Shown piece by piece: positions 1 to 7,825 of a stretch of DNA of 64,000 bases. Origin of the DNA: JBGTSJ01 sp041940305 (GTDB lineage Bacteria > Planctomycetota > Planctomycetia > Planctomycetales > Planctomycetaceae); contig JBGTSJ010000008.1 in the NCBI GenBank assembly GCA_041940305.1, positions 124,001 through 188,000 of the forward strand, read 5' to 3'. The notes under the pieces are model-generated. The model ran no database searches, was not told where the DNA came from, and saw only the letters and a list, made by a program, of their open reading frames with translations. How positions within the stretch are numbered: position 1 is the first letter of the stretch; each line of letters opens with the position of its first letter. The translations under genes and the position numbers were made by a program.

Positions 1-305
1 CCGGCGAAGGTTACGACGAAACCGCGGAGCGCGAACTGCAGGAAGAACTCGGCATTGGGGCGCGCCCGGAGTACCTGGCGTCGTTTCGCGCGAGTGCGGA
101 GACAGCCAATGAGCATACGCGGCTCTATCGCGTGGTGACCGATCAAGAGCCCACACCGGATGCGGACGAGATCGCGGCGATCGAATACGCCACGGCGAAT
201 GAGGTGCGGCGACGGATAGCCGACAATCCGGACGACTTCTCGCCGCCGTTTCGTGTGCTGTTCGCGTGGTATGTCGCGCACGTATTCCGCGCTTCAGGGG
301 ATTGA
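1..305 (+). CDS. NUDIX hydrolase, 3' part (cut by the window edge)
   Basis: The reading frame is open from the first base to a TGA at 303-305. The first residues carry the second half of a NUDIX box, with the core RELQEELGI preceded by GEGYDE, which is the Mg2+-binding catalytic helix of NUDIX pyrophosphohydrolases. The rest is a typical C-terminal half (about 100 residues) ending in an aromatic-rich helix (FRVLFAWYV). NUDIX enzymes cleave nucleoside diphosphates linked to another moiety. The N-terminal half and the glycines opening the box lie outside the window, so the substrate cannot be judged. The spacing resembles YfcD/isopentenyl-diphosphate-isomerase-like members, but that is a weak hint. 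Confidence 0.85.
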   Translation, partial: GEGYDETAERELQEELGIGARPEYLASFRASAETANEHTRLYRVVTDQEPTPDADEIAAIEYATANEVRRRIADNPDDFSPPFRVLFAWYVAHVFRASGD

Positions 306-655
306 ACAGAAGGGAACGGAGGAAACAGAGAACGACAAGAGCTGATCCGAATCGCATTCGTCAGACTCAGGTTCACTTCATGCGGATGAACACGACGCCG
401 ACAACGAACATGGCCGCAAATGTGACGATTGCGACTGAATGCTGGTTTCGAGCAGCAGACACTAAACAACGGCGGCTAGCGGGCTGAGAACTCGAAGTGT
501 CCAGCCATTCCAGCGGATCAGTCGCCGGATATCGTTTCGGTCCGAAAGGAAGTGCTGTGTCACACGTGCTCTGTTCTCAGCTTGGCCGCAGCCGCACTTC
601 GTGCCGCGTCGTCATCCCGGCTGCTACTGCGTTCTCTCTGTTCCCTCCTGTTCAA
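302..655. repeat. Intergenic element with inverted arms, CAGAGG family copy 1
   Basis: The left arm at 302-333 (core TTGAACAGAAGGGAACGG) and the right arm at 631-655 (core TTCCCTCCTGTTCAA) are imperfect inverted copies of each other. They bracket about 300 bases with no convincing gene. The same arms recur at 31518-31687. The left arm starts at the stop codon of the NUDIX gene and the right arm ends 10 bases before the stop of the convergent gene, so the element fills the gap. Confidence 0.6.
373..462 (-). CDS. Possible 29-residue single-span membrane peptide
   Basis: A short frame starts with GTG at 462 and ends with TGA at 373-375. It has a polar N-terminus, a continuous hydrophobic stretch of about 17 residues (VAIVTFAAMFVVGVVFI) and a basic end (RMK). 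This is what a real single-span micro-protein looks like, and such peptides are often missed. No Shine-Dalgarno sequence is visible, and it lies inside a repeat-bounded interval, so it may be chance. Only conservation of the peptide in related genomes would settle it. Confidence 0.22.
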   Translation of the reverse strand: MSAARNQHSVAIVTFAAMFVVGVVFIRMK

Positions 656-664
656 CCTGAAGCC

Positions 665-1459
665 TCAGTCACTGAACATGTTCATCACGCCGCCGATGAC
701 GGAACCCTCGCCGGTGCTCTTGCCGCCGGCGGAGGGGGCGTTGGCGAGGATGCGATCGGCCAGACGGGAGAACGGCAGGCTTTGCAGGAGGACGCTGCCG
801 TGGCCGCGGAGCGTTGCCAGGAACAGTCCTTCGCCGCCGAAGAACATTGATTTGAGATTGCCCGCGCGCTGGATGTCGTACTGAATGCCGTCGGTGAAGG
901 CGACGATGCAGCCTGTGTCCACTCGCAGCGTTTCGCCGTTCAATTCCTTGCGCATGATCGTGCCGCCGGCATGCAGGAAGGCCTTGCCGTCCCCCTCCAG
1001 ACGCTGCAGGATGAATCCCTCGCCGCCGAACAGCCCGGCGCCGAGCTTTTTATTGAACGTGATGCTCACCTTCGTGCCCAGGGCGGCGCAGAGGAACGAG
1101 TCCTTCTCGCAGGTGACGGACCCGCCCAGCTTGCTCAAATCCAGCGGGACGATCTTGCCGGGATACGGTGCGGCGAACGCCAGCCGCCGCTTCACGCTGC
1201 CGCGGTTGGTGAAGTGCGTCATGAACAGCGATTCGCCGGTCAGGACCCGCTTGCCGGCGGAGAACAGCTTCCCCATCAGCCCCTGGTCGGGCTGAGAGCC
1301 GTCCCCCATCTTGGTCTCGAAGACGATGTCCTCTTCCATGTAGTTCATCGCGCCCGCCTCGGCGATGACCGTCTCGCCCGGGTCCAGTTCCACTTCCACA
1401 ACCTGGATGTCATCACCGAAGATCTGGTAATCGACTTCATGAGATCGGATGGAATGCAT
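665..1459 (-). CDS. TIGR00266/AIM24 family protein
   Basis: 264 residues, full length for the TIGR00266 (AIM24-like) family. The glycine-rich beta-structured body has family landmarks in order: the early EAGAMNYM segment near residue 35, a central GGEGFILQ near 145, and a second FFGGEGLFL near 210. These reflect the internally repeated double-stranded beta-helix fold. There is no signal peptide or membrane span, so the protein should be cytosolic. Its biochemical role is unknown in bacteria; the eukaryotic relative Aim24 is mitochondrial. It is convergent with the upstream NUDIX gene. The start ATG at 1459 gives an N-terminus matching the family. Confidence 0.85.
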   Translation of the reverse strand: MHSIRSHEVDYQIFGDDIQVVEVELDPGETVIAEAGAMNYMEEDIVFETKMGDGSQPDQGLMGKLFSAGKRVLTGESLFMTHFTNRGSVKRRLAFAAPYPGKIVPLDLSKLGGSVTCEKDSFLCAALGTKVSITFNKKLGAGLFGGEGFILQRLEGDGKAFLHAGGTIMRKELNGETLRVDTGCIVAFTDGIQYDIQRAGNLKSMFFGGEGLFLATLRGHGSVLLQSLPFSRLADRILANAPSAGGKSTGEGSVIGGVMNMFSD

Positions 1460-1871
1460 GCGTCAGGACCCGGAGGAGGACAGGGGAATTGCCATACGGC
1501 GTCGCCAACGTCGGCTGCGGCGAGCTGGATCACCGGAATTCTGCCGGAGCGCGAAACAAACCGCAATCGGTCCTGTCGTGCAAGAGGGCCGCAGATGACG
1601 CAGATTGGACTGATTTCCGCCGATCAGTCGCGCGCCGCGGTCCCTTACAGAGTCCGTGCGAATCCGCCAGATCCGCGTCATCCGCGGCCCCCCTTTGAGC
1701 AGGACGACGACCGCGCGCCGCGAAACCATGCGGATCGTGCGGATTGTGCTGAAGGTTCCGACGGGAACGGTCGATCTAACGGGATAAGACCGCTCATGCA
1801 GGCCACGGGCCGCGGCAGAGCGGCAATTACGGCCGGTCGGAACCCCGCTCCTGAGAGTTGAGAGCAGCGTC
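1460..1871. other. Gene-free interval with an inverted repeat (ATGACGCAGAT family)
   Basis: No credible coding sequence was found. It contains an inverted repeat whose arms are 1587-1606 (GGCCGCAGATGACGCAGATT) and 1671-1690 (ATCCGCGTCATCCGCGGCCC), with two mismatches and a 64-base spacer. Since it lies between two divergent genes (AIM24-like on the minus strand, the lipoprotein on the plus strand), the interval should also hold both promoters, but I could not identify a convincing -35/-10 pair. Confidence 0.55.
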
Positions 1872-2147
1872 ATGAACCTTTCGCGACTCCTCAAGTCACC
1901 GCAGGCTCTGCTGTTGGGCGCACTGCTGGCTTCCGCCGCGGCTTCCGGCTGCCAGACCACGATCGGCGGGCAGACGCTGCCGTCCGCGAACTACCTCCGG
2001 GACGACGTGCAGTTCTTCCCGGCGGGTCCGGAGTTCAAGCTGTACAACCAGGTGCGGGCGATTGAGGAATACGAGGCGATGCAGGCGGGAATCGCGACCG
2101 ACTTCGGCCCCGGAGTTCCGCCTCCGCCGCCGGTCCCGGCTCCGTAA
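1872..2147 (+). CDS. Small conserved planctomycete lipoprotein
   Basis: 91 residues. The N-terminus is a lipoprotein signal: a basic n-region, hydrophobic segment (LLLGALLASAAAS) and lipobox ASGC with the modified Cys near residue 27. The mature part is short, with a conserved-looking TTIGGQTLPS stretch followed by YLRDDVQFFPAGPEFKL, and ends in a polyproline tail. It resembles a family of short hypothetical lipoproteins found in planctomycetes, with no known function. A strong terminator follows at once, so it is probably a single-gene transcript. Confidence 0.7.
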   Translation: MNLSRLLKSPQALLLGALLASAAASGCQTTIGGQTLPSANYLRDDVQFFPAGPEFKLYNQVRAIEEYEAMQAGIATDFGPGVPPPPPVPAP

Positions 2148-2176
2148 CGCCGTCGTCATTCACGCTCAATGTGCAT

Positions 2177-2204
2177 CGGGGGCTTCACGCCCCCGTTTTC
2201 GTTT
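2177..2204 (+). terminator. Intrinsic terminator after the small lipoprotein
   Basis: A perfect 7-bp GC stem (CGGGGGC / GCCCCCG) with a five-base loop TTCAC is followed by TTTTCGTTT. It sits between two convergent genes and may serve both directions. Confidence 0.85.
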
Positions 2205-2206
2205 GA

Positions 2207-3673
2207 TCAGGCTGCGGAGACGTCCTGCGGGCGTCGCAGCAGGTCGTCGATCGACACGCTCGTATCATAGGCGTGGCGGAGAAACGAGTCGTTGGACGTG
2301 TTCTCCAGCAGCCGCCGGACCAGATACGCCATGCCGGGGATCAATTCCCCGAACGGCGTGTAGACGCGGACGCGATGTCCCCGCTCGGAGAACAGCTGGG
2401 CCTGTTCTTCCGCCATGCCGTAGAGCATCTGGATCTCCCACGCGTTCTGCGCGATCTCCAGCTGCTCGGCCCAGGCCATCGCGTGGGACAGGCTGCGCAG
2501 GTTGTGCGAGGCGATCGCCGGCCGCAGCTCCTGGTGATGCTCCATCAGGAATCGCGTCTGCCGTTCGAAGTTGTCGTCGGAGCGCCACTTGTCGGTGTAG
2601 ACCGGACACGGCCAGCCGCGGTAGGCCGAGACGACCGTCTCGTAGTCCCAGTAGGCCCCTTTGACGAGCCGGATCCAGATGGGTGTCCCACGGCGACGGA
2701 CCCAATCGAGCAGGTCCTGCAGGTCCTGCTCGGCTTCCGGCAGATACGCCTGGATCACGATGCCGCAGTCGGGCCAGTCGCGGAAGTCATCCTCCATGAA
2801 GACCTGCTTGAACAGGTCCAGCGTAAGGTCCTTGTACGCGTAGTGCTCCATGTCCACGTGCACGTAAGCGTCGTGTTCGCGGGCGGCGCGGAGGATGGGA
2901 CGCAGCCGCGACATCACCCCCTCCGCTGAGCCGCGGGGATCGATGGGTTTGAACTGGCTGTAGAGTGCGGAGAGCTTCAGCGAAACATTGCAGCGGGGCA
3001 TCCAGCCCCGGTCATCCCGGTCGAGTTGAGGGTCCTCCGCCCAGCGGCTGACGAGCGGCGACAGTCCCGTGATCAGGTCCAGATACGCCTGCTGATAGGC
3101 GTCGGCTTCCGGCTCGCTGACGACGGCCTCGCCGAGCAGGTCGAGAGTGAACGCCAGGCCCTTGCGGCGGAGCTTGCTCACACTCTGCATTACCTCTTCG
3201 ACGCGCGTGCCGGCAATGAACCGCTCCGCCATCCGGCGGGCATTGCTGCGAGTGCTGTAGGCGACCGCCTTGCTGGTGAGCGTGTTCAGGTCGCTCAGGT
3301 CCACAACCAGGCGCGCCGCCGACGGCAGCTGCTCGCGGACTTCATCGAAGTACTCTTGAAGGTGCGCGGTGACCGCTTCGTGCGTCCGCAGCATGGGGAG
3401 CACATCCACGAACCGGAACATCTGGACCTTGACCGACTCATCGGCCATGGCCCATTCAAGCACATGGTCGAGCCACCAGCGCTGCTCAAAGATCGTCGGC
3501 CGGCGTTTCTCGAGGTGCTGCCACAGCTCGCGCCCGATCCGCTGCGTGGCGGCCTCGACGCGGGTTTCCAGATCGTCTTTCGTTTTCTTCGGCACGGAAG
3601 GTTTACTGCTGATGAATTGAGCGATTGAATCCAGTGCGTGCTCCGAGTTGGGGATTGTAGTGCACAGTTCCAT
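2207..3673 (-). CDS. Proline dehydrogenase, PutA-type PRODH domain only
   Basis: 488 residues. It oxidises L-proline to pyrroline-5-carboxylate with FAD, the first step of proline catabolism. Seen in the sequence: a helical N-terminal part, then the (beta-alpha)8 PRODH barrel with CNVSLKLSALYSQF (about 230), VHVDMEHYAYKDLTL (about 275), IRLVKGAYWD (about 335), the EIQMLYGMA segment (about 415) and the C-terminal YLVRRLLENTSNDSF. These are PutA motifs including the FAD- and proline-contacting arginines. In PutA proteins the same domain is followed by pyrroline-5-carboxylate dehydrogenase. Here the protein stops right after the PRODH module, and no such dehydrogenase lies nearby, so the second step must be encoded elsewhere. 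Confidence 0.93.
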   Translation of the reverse strand: MELCTTIPNSEHALDSIAQFISSKPSVPKKTKDDLETRVEAATQRIGRELWQHLEKRRPTIFEQRWWLDHVLEWAMADESVKVQMFRFVDVLPMLRTHEAVTAHLQEYFDEVREQLPSAARLVVDLSDLNTLTSKAVAYSTRSNARRMAERFIAGTRVEEVMQSVSKLRRKGLAFTLDLLGEAVVSEPEADAYQQAYLDLITGLSPLVSRWAEDPQLDRDDRGWMPRCNVSLKLSALYSQFKPIDPRGSAEGVMSRLRPILRAAREHDAYVHVDMEHYAYKDLTLDLFKQVFMEDDFRDWPDCGIVIQAYLPEAEQDLQDLLDWVRRRGTPIWIRLVKGAYWDYETVVSAYRGWPCPVYTDKWRSDDNFERQTRFLMEHHQELRPAIASHNLRSLSHAMAWAEQLEIAQNAWEIQMLYGMAEEQAQLFSERGHRVRVYTPFGELIPGMAYLVRRLLENTSNDSFLRHAYDTSVSIDDLLRRPQDVSAA

Positions 3674-3792
3674 GCGTCAACTACGGCCTTCTCGACATCG
3701 GCGCTGCGTCCCGGTCGCGAGTGCAATCCCGGGACGGTATGATCGCCGCGCATCCCGCAGAACTTCCTCAGATTGAAGCCAGGACTCCTCCC

Positions 3793-4680
3793 ATGTCCCG
3801 AGCCGCGACCGAGTACCGCTACGAAAAACTGACCTGGCCGGAGATCAACGACGCCGTCGATCTCGGCAAGGTGTGCATCGTCCCCTGCGGGGCGGTGGAG
3901 CAGCATGGCCATCACCTGCCGCTGGACGTCGATCTCGTCTGTCCCAACGGGATCGCTCACGGGGCCGGCCGCGCCGCTCCGGAGAGCCTGCTGGTCCTGC
4001 CGATCATCGCGTATGGCTACACCGGGCACGTGATGGACTTTCCGGGCACGATCAACTGCCACTACGAGCACTTCATGGCGATGGTGCTCGACGTCACCAA
4101 GTCGCTCGCCTACCACGGCTTCAAGAAGATCATCCTGCTCAACGGCCACGGCTCGAACATGCCGAACCTCGATCTCGTCGCCCGCCGCACGAACCTCGAG
4201 ACCGATGCCGAATGCCTGCTGAGCGGCTGGTGGCAGTATCTCTCGGTCAATCCGGAGTTCATGAAGTCCTGGCGCGAGAGCAAGTTCCCCGGCGGCTGCG
4301 CCCACGCCTGCGAACTGGAAACGTCGCTGTACCTCTACCTCGACGGCGACAACGTGCGCAAGGACAAGATCAAGAGCGACACGATCAGCTTCAACAACGA
4401 GAACAGCCCCTTCATGTGGGTGGACCTGTTCGGCCAGGGACCGGCGACCGTCGTCTCCTGGACCAGCAGCTACAGTGAATCCGGCGTCCTCGGAGAGGCC
4501 GAACTGGCGTCGGCCGAGAAAGGTCGCCGCGCCTACGAAGAGGCGGTGAAACAACTGGTCACATTCGTCCGCTGGTTCAAAGACCGGCCGAAGGACCAGC
4601 GCCGCGACCTGCACCGCACGCCGCCGACAATGCCCATCCCCTGGGGCCAGCGGGACCAGTTCTCCTCGAATCCGCGCTGA
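3793..4680 (+). CDS. Creatininase family protein
   Basis: 295 residues. The family consists of binuclear metal amidohydrolases (creatinine amidohydrolase and relatives such as MftE-type peptidases). Metal-ligand motifs are visible: CGAVEQHGHHLPLDVD (about 33-48) with the E-x-x-H-G-x-H signature, the central LNGHGSNM (about 115-122) and the acidic HACELETSLY (about 170). Start chosen at ATG 3793, which places YEKLTWPEIN at the N-terminus as usual; a longer frame from 3721 adds 24 residues with no family similarity. It is divergent from the proline dehydrogenase. The true substrate cannot be read from sequence; creatinine is only one possibility. Confidence 0.87.
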   Translation: MSRAATEYRYEKLTWPEINDAVDLGKVCIVPCGAVEQHGHHLPLDVDLVCPNGIAHGAGRAAPESLLVLPIIAYGYTGHVMDFPGTINCHYEHFMAMVLDVTKSLAYHGFKKIILLNGHGSNMPNLDLVARRTNLETDAECLLSGWWQYLSVNPEFMKSWRESKFPGGCAHACELETSLYLYLDGDNVRKDKIKSDTISFNNENSPFMWVDLFGQGPATVVSWTSSYSESGVLGEAELASAEKGRRAYEEAVKQLVTFVRWFKDRPKDQRRDLHRTPPTMPIPWGQRDQFSSNPR

Positions 4681-5060
4681 CGCGGTTGGCTCGCTCGCAG
4701 CGACGCTCGCTCAGTCGGCGATCATGCCCTGCTTCCTTCGCGTCTTAAGCGTTCGCGCGGCCGGTGCGCGCTCGCAGCGGTCGGGCGAAACCCACGCGCG
4801 GCCGTCCGCGAGTTGCGCCACCCTCGCATCCGTCATTCTCTGACCGACGGTGGTCCGGCATGCATGCCGGGTGACCATCTCATCTCGGTGGCTGCCTGAG
4901 CCTCCTCAAAGAATAAGTGTTTACGGGCACACGAGTTGCGCGCGATTCGCCGGCTACGGGTACGGGATTCGCGTTCCCTCGTGACAGTTGGAATTCCATT
5001 GGTTCAGACACTTGCGCAAGTCGGAGTTGGAACTGTGAAAGCAGGGAGCTGGAACACGTC
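4681..5060. other. Gene-free interval before the amidohydrolase operon
   Basis: No coding sequence supported. A perfect 16-bp palindrome CCGGCATGCATGCCGG lies at 4855-4870. The reading frame of the next gene is open back to 4917, but residues before 5061 look non-homologous. No convincing promoter hexamers were found, although the operon promoter is expected here. Confidence 0.5.
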
Positions 5061-5837
5061 ATGCACAAGTTCGCCTCAATGGGAACCGGCGAGGATCCGC
5101 TGGCGGCGGTCGCCGTCCACGACGGGCACGATCTCCGTCCGGAGGTCGCCGAGTGGATGCAACTCGACGAAGCCACGCGTCGCCGCGAAGAGGATCCATT
5201 CACAGGGAACTGGACGACAATGGCCCCGAACTGGGCCGTCGTGCACCGTTCGCGCTTCGAAGTGGACATCAACCGTCCGCGCGAGGGGGCCGTCTATCGG
5301 CGGCCGGCCGATGCGTGGGGGCTGGAAGTCTGGCGTCACGGCGTCCCGCCGGGACTCTTCGAGCGCTCGCTGCAGTTGCACGACGAGTTCTATCGGGACC
5401 TGCGTGGTCTGCTGGACGGGATCGTCCAGCGGCACGGTCGTTTCGTATTGCTCGACCTCCACACCTACAACCACGTTCGCGACGGGCAGGGCATCGCCGC
5501 CAATCCTGACGAAAACCCCGAAATCAACGTCGGGACCGGGACGATGGAGCGTGCCCGCTGGACGCGGCTCGTCGACCGGTTCATCAGCGATCTGCGCGAG
5601 TTCGACTTCCTCGGACGGCAACTCGACGTGCGCGAGAATGTCCGTTTCCAGGGGGGGTATGTCCCCAAGTGGGTGCACACAAGTTATCCAGAGCAGGGGT
5701 GCGCACTGGCCGTGGAGGTCAAGAAATTCTTCATGGACGAATGGACGACGAACTGTGATGAGACGCAGTACTCGGCCATCTACGAAGCACTCCAGTCGAC
5801 GATTCCCGGGCTGCTGGAGGAGATCACCCGCGCATGA
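5061..5837 (+). CDS. N-formylglutamate amidohydrolase-like zinc hydrolase
   Basis: 258 residues from ATG 5061, an N-terminus chosen so that the family's opening strand (AAVAVHDGHDLR) sits near residue 16; a longer frame from 4917 is possible. The family hydrolyses N-acyl/N-formyl amino acids and belongs to the zinc-dependent exopeptidase-like superfamily. Candidate metal and active-site residues: HDGH (20-23), REED (42-45), EVDINRPR (67-74) and LDLHTYNH (131-138). It is the first gene of an operon: its stop overlaps the start of the DUF1704 gene by ATGA. No histidine-utilisation genes are nearby, so a role in histidine degradation is unlikely. Context points to removing a group attached by the ATP-grasp ligase encoded two genes downstream; that is inference. 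Confidence 0.82.
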   Translation: MHKFASMGTGEDPLAAVAVHDGHDLRPEVAEWMQLDEATRRREEDPFTGNWTTMAPNWAVVHRSRFEVDINRPREGAVYRRPADAWGLEVWRHGVPPGLFERSLQLHDEFYRDLRGLLDGIVQRHGRFVLLDLHTYNHVRDGQGIAANPDENPEINVGTGTMERARWTRLVDRFISDLREFDFLGRQLDVRENVRFQGGYVPKWVHTSYPEQGCALAVEVKKFFMDEWTTNCDETQYSAIYEALQSTIPGLLEEITRA

Positions 5838-7825
5838 GTAACCGCAGGCGGCACGACGGTTACGCACAGACGGCGGACGCGGTCCGCAAGCGGCTGACGA
5901 GAAATGTGCGCATCCGTCGCACGCTGCCGGAGGGAGGCCGGTTGCGCATCGACAGACAGCTCCCGTTCCTGTGCGTGTATCGCCGCCCGGCTGAGCGCGG
6001 CGACTCCGGCACCCAGGAACTGGTGACATCGGAAGCCGCGTACCTGTTCGCCTCCGGCGCCGCTCAGGAGCGGGACGGCGTCGACCTGCTGCTCGCGGCG
6101 ATCGCCGACACGCTGCAGGATCACTTCGGAGTGCTGCTGTTCCTCGAACTCTGGGCGGCGGAACCTGATGGCCAGCAGGAGTGCGAGTCCCCCCTCCGAC
6201 CGGAGTTCGAAATCATCGCCGCCGAGGCGGACGCGCTCCCCTCTACCATTGAAACATTCGAGGAAGCCCTGCGGCGAGTAACGGTCGGCGGAATGACGGC
6301 CTCGGTCCGGTTGACGAAGCGCGAAACAGTCGCCCCGCCGGGAATGAGGCCGCTGCTCGACACTCTCGACTCCGGAACACAGCCCGACGGTACCGCGGAC
6401 AGCGAGATCAAGTCCAACTGCGTGCGGCTCGGCCTGGCGATTCGCCCGATCTACCGGCATCCGCAGACCGGCGCCCTCTATCCGGTGATCCTGCAGCGGC
6501 TGAGACGCCAGCTATCGTCCGCACTCCGGCAGGCAATCTTCGCGTTCACCGGCATCCGCGATGCGCAGCCGAAGCTGCACTTCGATTCGCTGGGGCCGAC
6601 TTCGCTCGTCAAAGCCGCACGGCAGGTGGACCAGCAGTTGTGTGAAGTCTCGGAGTCCTTCGATTTCCTGCTGCAGGTCACCCCCGTCAACAGCGACGAA
6701 GCCTGGGAGAAGTTCCAGACCGCGGACTACGCCGAAGCTCCGGAGCTGCTCTATCGCCCGCTTCCCTATCACCCCAGTCTGTTGAAACGACGTCTGTTCG
6801 AGATCCCCATCGAACGGATTGAAGACCCCACCCTGGCCCATCTCTTCTGGCAGAAGCAGGTGGAGCTCGATCGCCAGATCACCAGCCTCCGCGACATCGG
6901 CTCCCGGCAGTTCCAGTACGGCAGCCTGCAGCTCTACGGCCGCCCCTCCGATGAGCTGATCGATCTGGCCCGGCGGATGCTGGAGGTGAGCCTCGAGGCG
7001 GCCGAACTCGACCAGACCGCGTCCAATGGTCGGCTGACAGCCGCGCAGATCGCCGACCATGCACGGGAGGAGATCGACCGGTACCACGAGCAGCATCCCT
7101 CATTCAATGCCCGGGTGGAAATCTGCGACCACATTGCGGCCGGACTGATGGTGGCGGGAGACCGGCTATTCGTCTCGGAAAGCTTCCTGGCGGCCGAGGA
7201 CCGGGTCGATCCCCTCCTGCACCATGAAGTGGGGACGCATCTGCTGACGTATTTCAACGGCCGCGAGCAGCCGTTCCGCCAGCTGTACGCTGGACTGGCC
7301 GGTTACGAAGCGCTGCAGGAAGGGCTCGCCGTACTGGCCGAATACTTCACCGGCGGGCTGCGGGTCCGGCGGCTGCGGACGCTGGCCGCCCGCGTGATCG
7401 CCGTGCAGAACATGCTGGAATCCACGCCGTTCTGCGAGACCTACGCGCTCCTGACCGACACGTACCGCCTCCGGCCCCGGGCCGCCTTCACGGCCGTCCT
7501 GCGGGCCTACCGGGCGGGAGGGCTGACGAAGGACATTATCTACCTGCGGGGCTTGCGGGACGTGCTGGCATACCTCGAACAGGGGCACGAGATCGAACCG
7601 CTGTTCGTGGGCAAGATCGGCCTGCAGCACGTGCCTTTCATCCAGGAACTGCGGCGGCGCGGCATCATCCAGCCTCCAGCCTTGCTCCCCCGGTACATGC
7701 AGGGAAACGGATTTCGCGACCAGCTGGCGGCCTGTCGCGGAAAAACGGTGCTGGATTTGCTGCAGGAGTCGATGCCCTGCTCCGCGGACAGCGGGGTCCC
7801 CCGGTCATCAAGGCACGCATCATGA
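5834..7825 (+). CDS. DUF1704 / QEGLA-motif metallopeptidase
   Basis: 663 residues, a full-length bacterial member of the family named for its QEGLA motif (TIGR02421/DUF1704). The C-terminal half carries the zinc-protease signature HEVGTH (464-469) and, 27 residues further on, QEGLA (495-499), whose glutamate is the expected third ligand. This is the arrangement of eukaryotic MATCAP tubulin tyrosine carboxypeptidases, which share the domain. The N-terminal half (about 1-280) is less conserved. There is no signal peptide or membrane span, so it should be cytosolic. It overlaps the upstream and downstream genes by ATGA, a sign of translational coupling and balanced expression with a hydrolase and an ATP-grasp ligase. 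A peptidase activity is predicted from the motif; the substrate is unknown. Confidence 0.88.
   Translation: MSNRRRHDGYAQTADAVRKRLTRNVRIRRTLPEGGRLRIDRQLPFLCVYRRPAERGDSGTQELVTSEAAYLFASGAAQERDGVDLLLAAIADTLQDHFGVLLFLELWAAEPDGQQECESPLRPEFEIIAAEADALPSTIETFEEALRRVTVGGMTASVRLTKRETVAPPGMRPLLDTLDSGTQPDGTADSEIKSNCVRLGLAIRPIYRHPQTGALYPVILQRLRRQLSSALRQAIFAFTGIRDAQPKLHFDSLGPTSLVKAARQVDQQLCEVSESFDFLLQVTPVNSDEAWEKFQTADYAEAPELLYRPLPYHPSLLKRRLFEIPIERIEDPTLAHLFWQKQVELDRQITSLRDIGSRQFQYGSLQLYGRPSDELIDLARRMLEVSLEAAELDQTASNGRLTAAQIADHAREEIDRYHEQHPSFNARVEICDHIAAGLMVAGDRLFVSESFLAAEDRVDPLLHHEVGTHLLTYFNGREQPFRQLYAGLAGYEALQEGLAVLAEYFTGGLRVRRLRTLAARVIAVQNMLESTPFCETYALLTDTYRLRPRAAFTAVLRAYRAGGLTKDIIYLRGLRDVLAYLEQGHEIEPLFVGKIGLQHVPFIQELRRRGIIQPPALLPRYMQGNGFRDQLAACRGKTVLDLLQESMPCSADSGVPRSSRHAS

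Noticed and set aside
971..1861. 296-residue plus-strand frame across the AIM24-like gene and the following gap
   Set aside because: It is antisense to a conserved family and then runs through an inverted repeat; no domain.
4855..4870. 16-bp palindrome CCGGCATGCATGCCGG as an operator
   Set aside because: Perfect, but found once only and not near a clear promoter; noted in the interval entry.
5692..5702. TTATCCAGA as a DnaA box
   Set aside because: It is a single near-match inside a coding sequence, with no cluster or AT-rich region.
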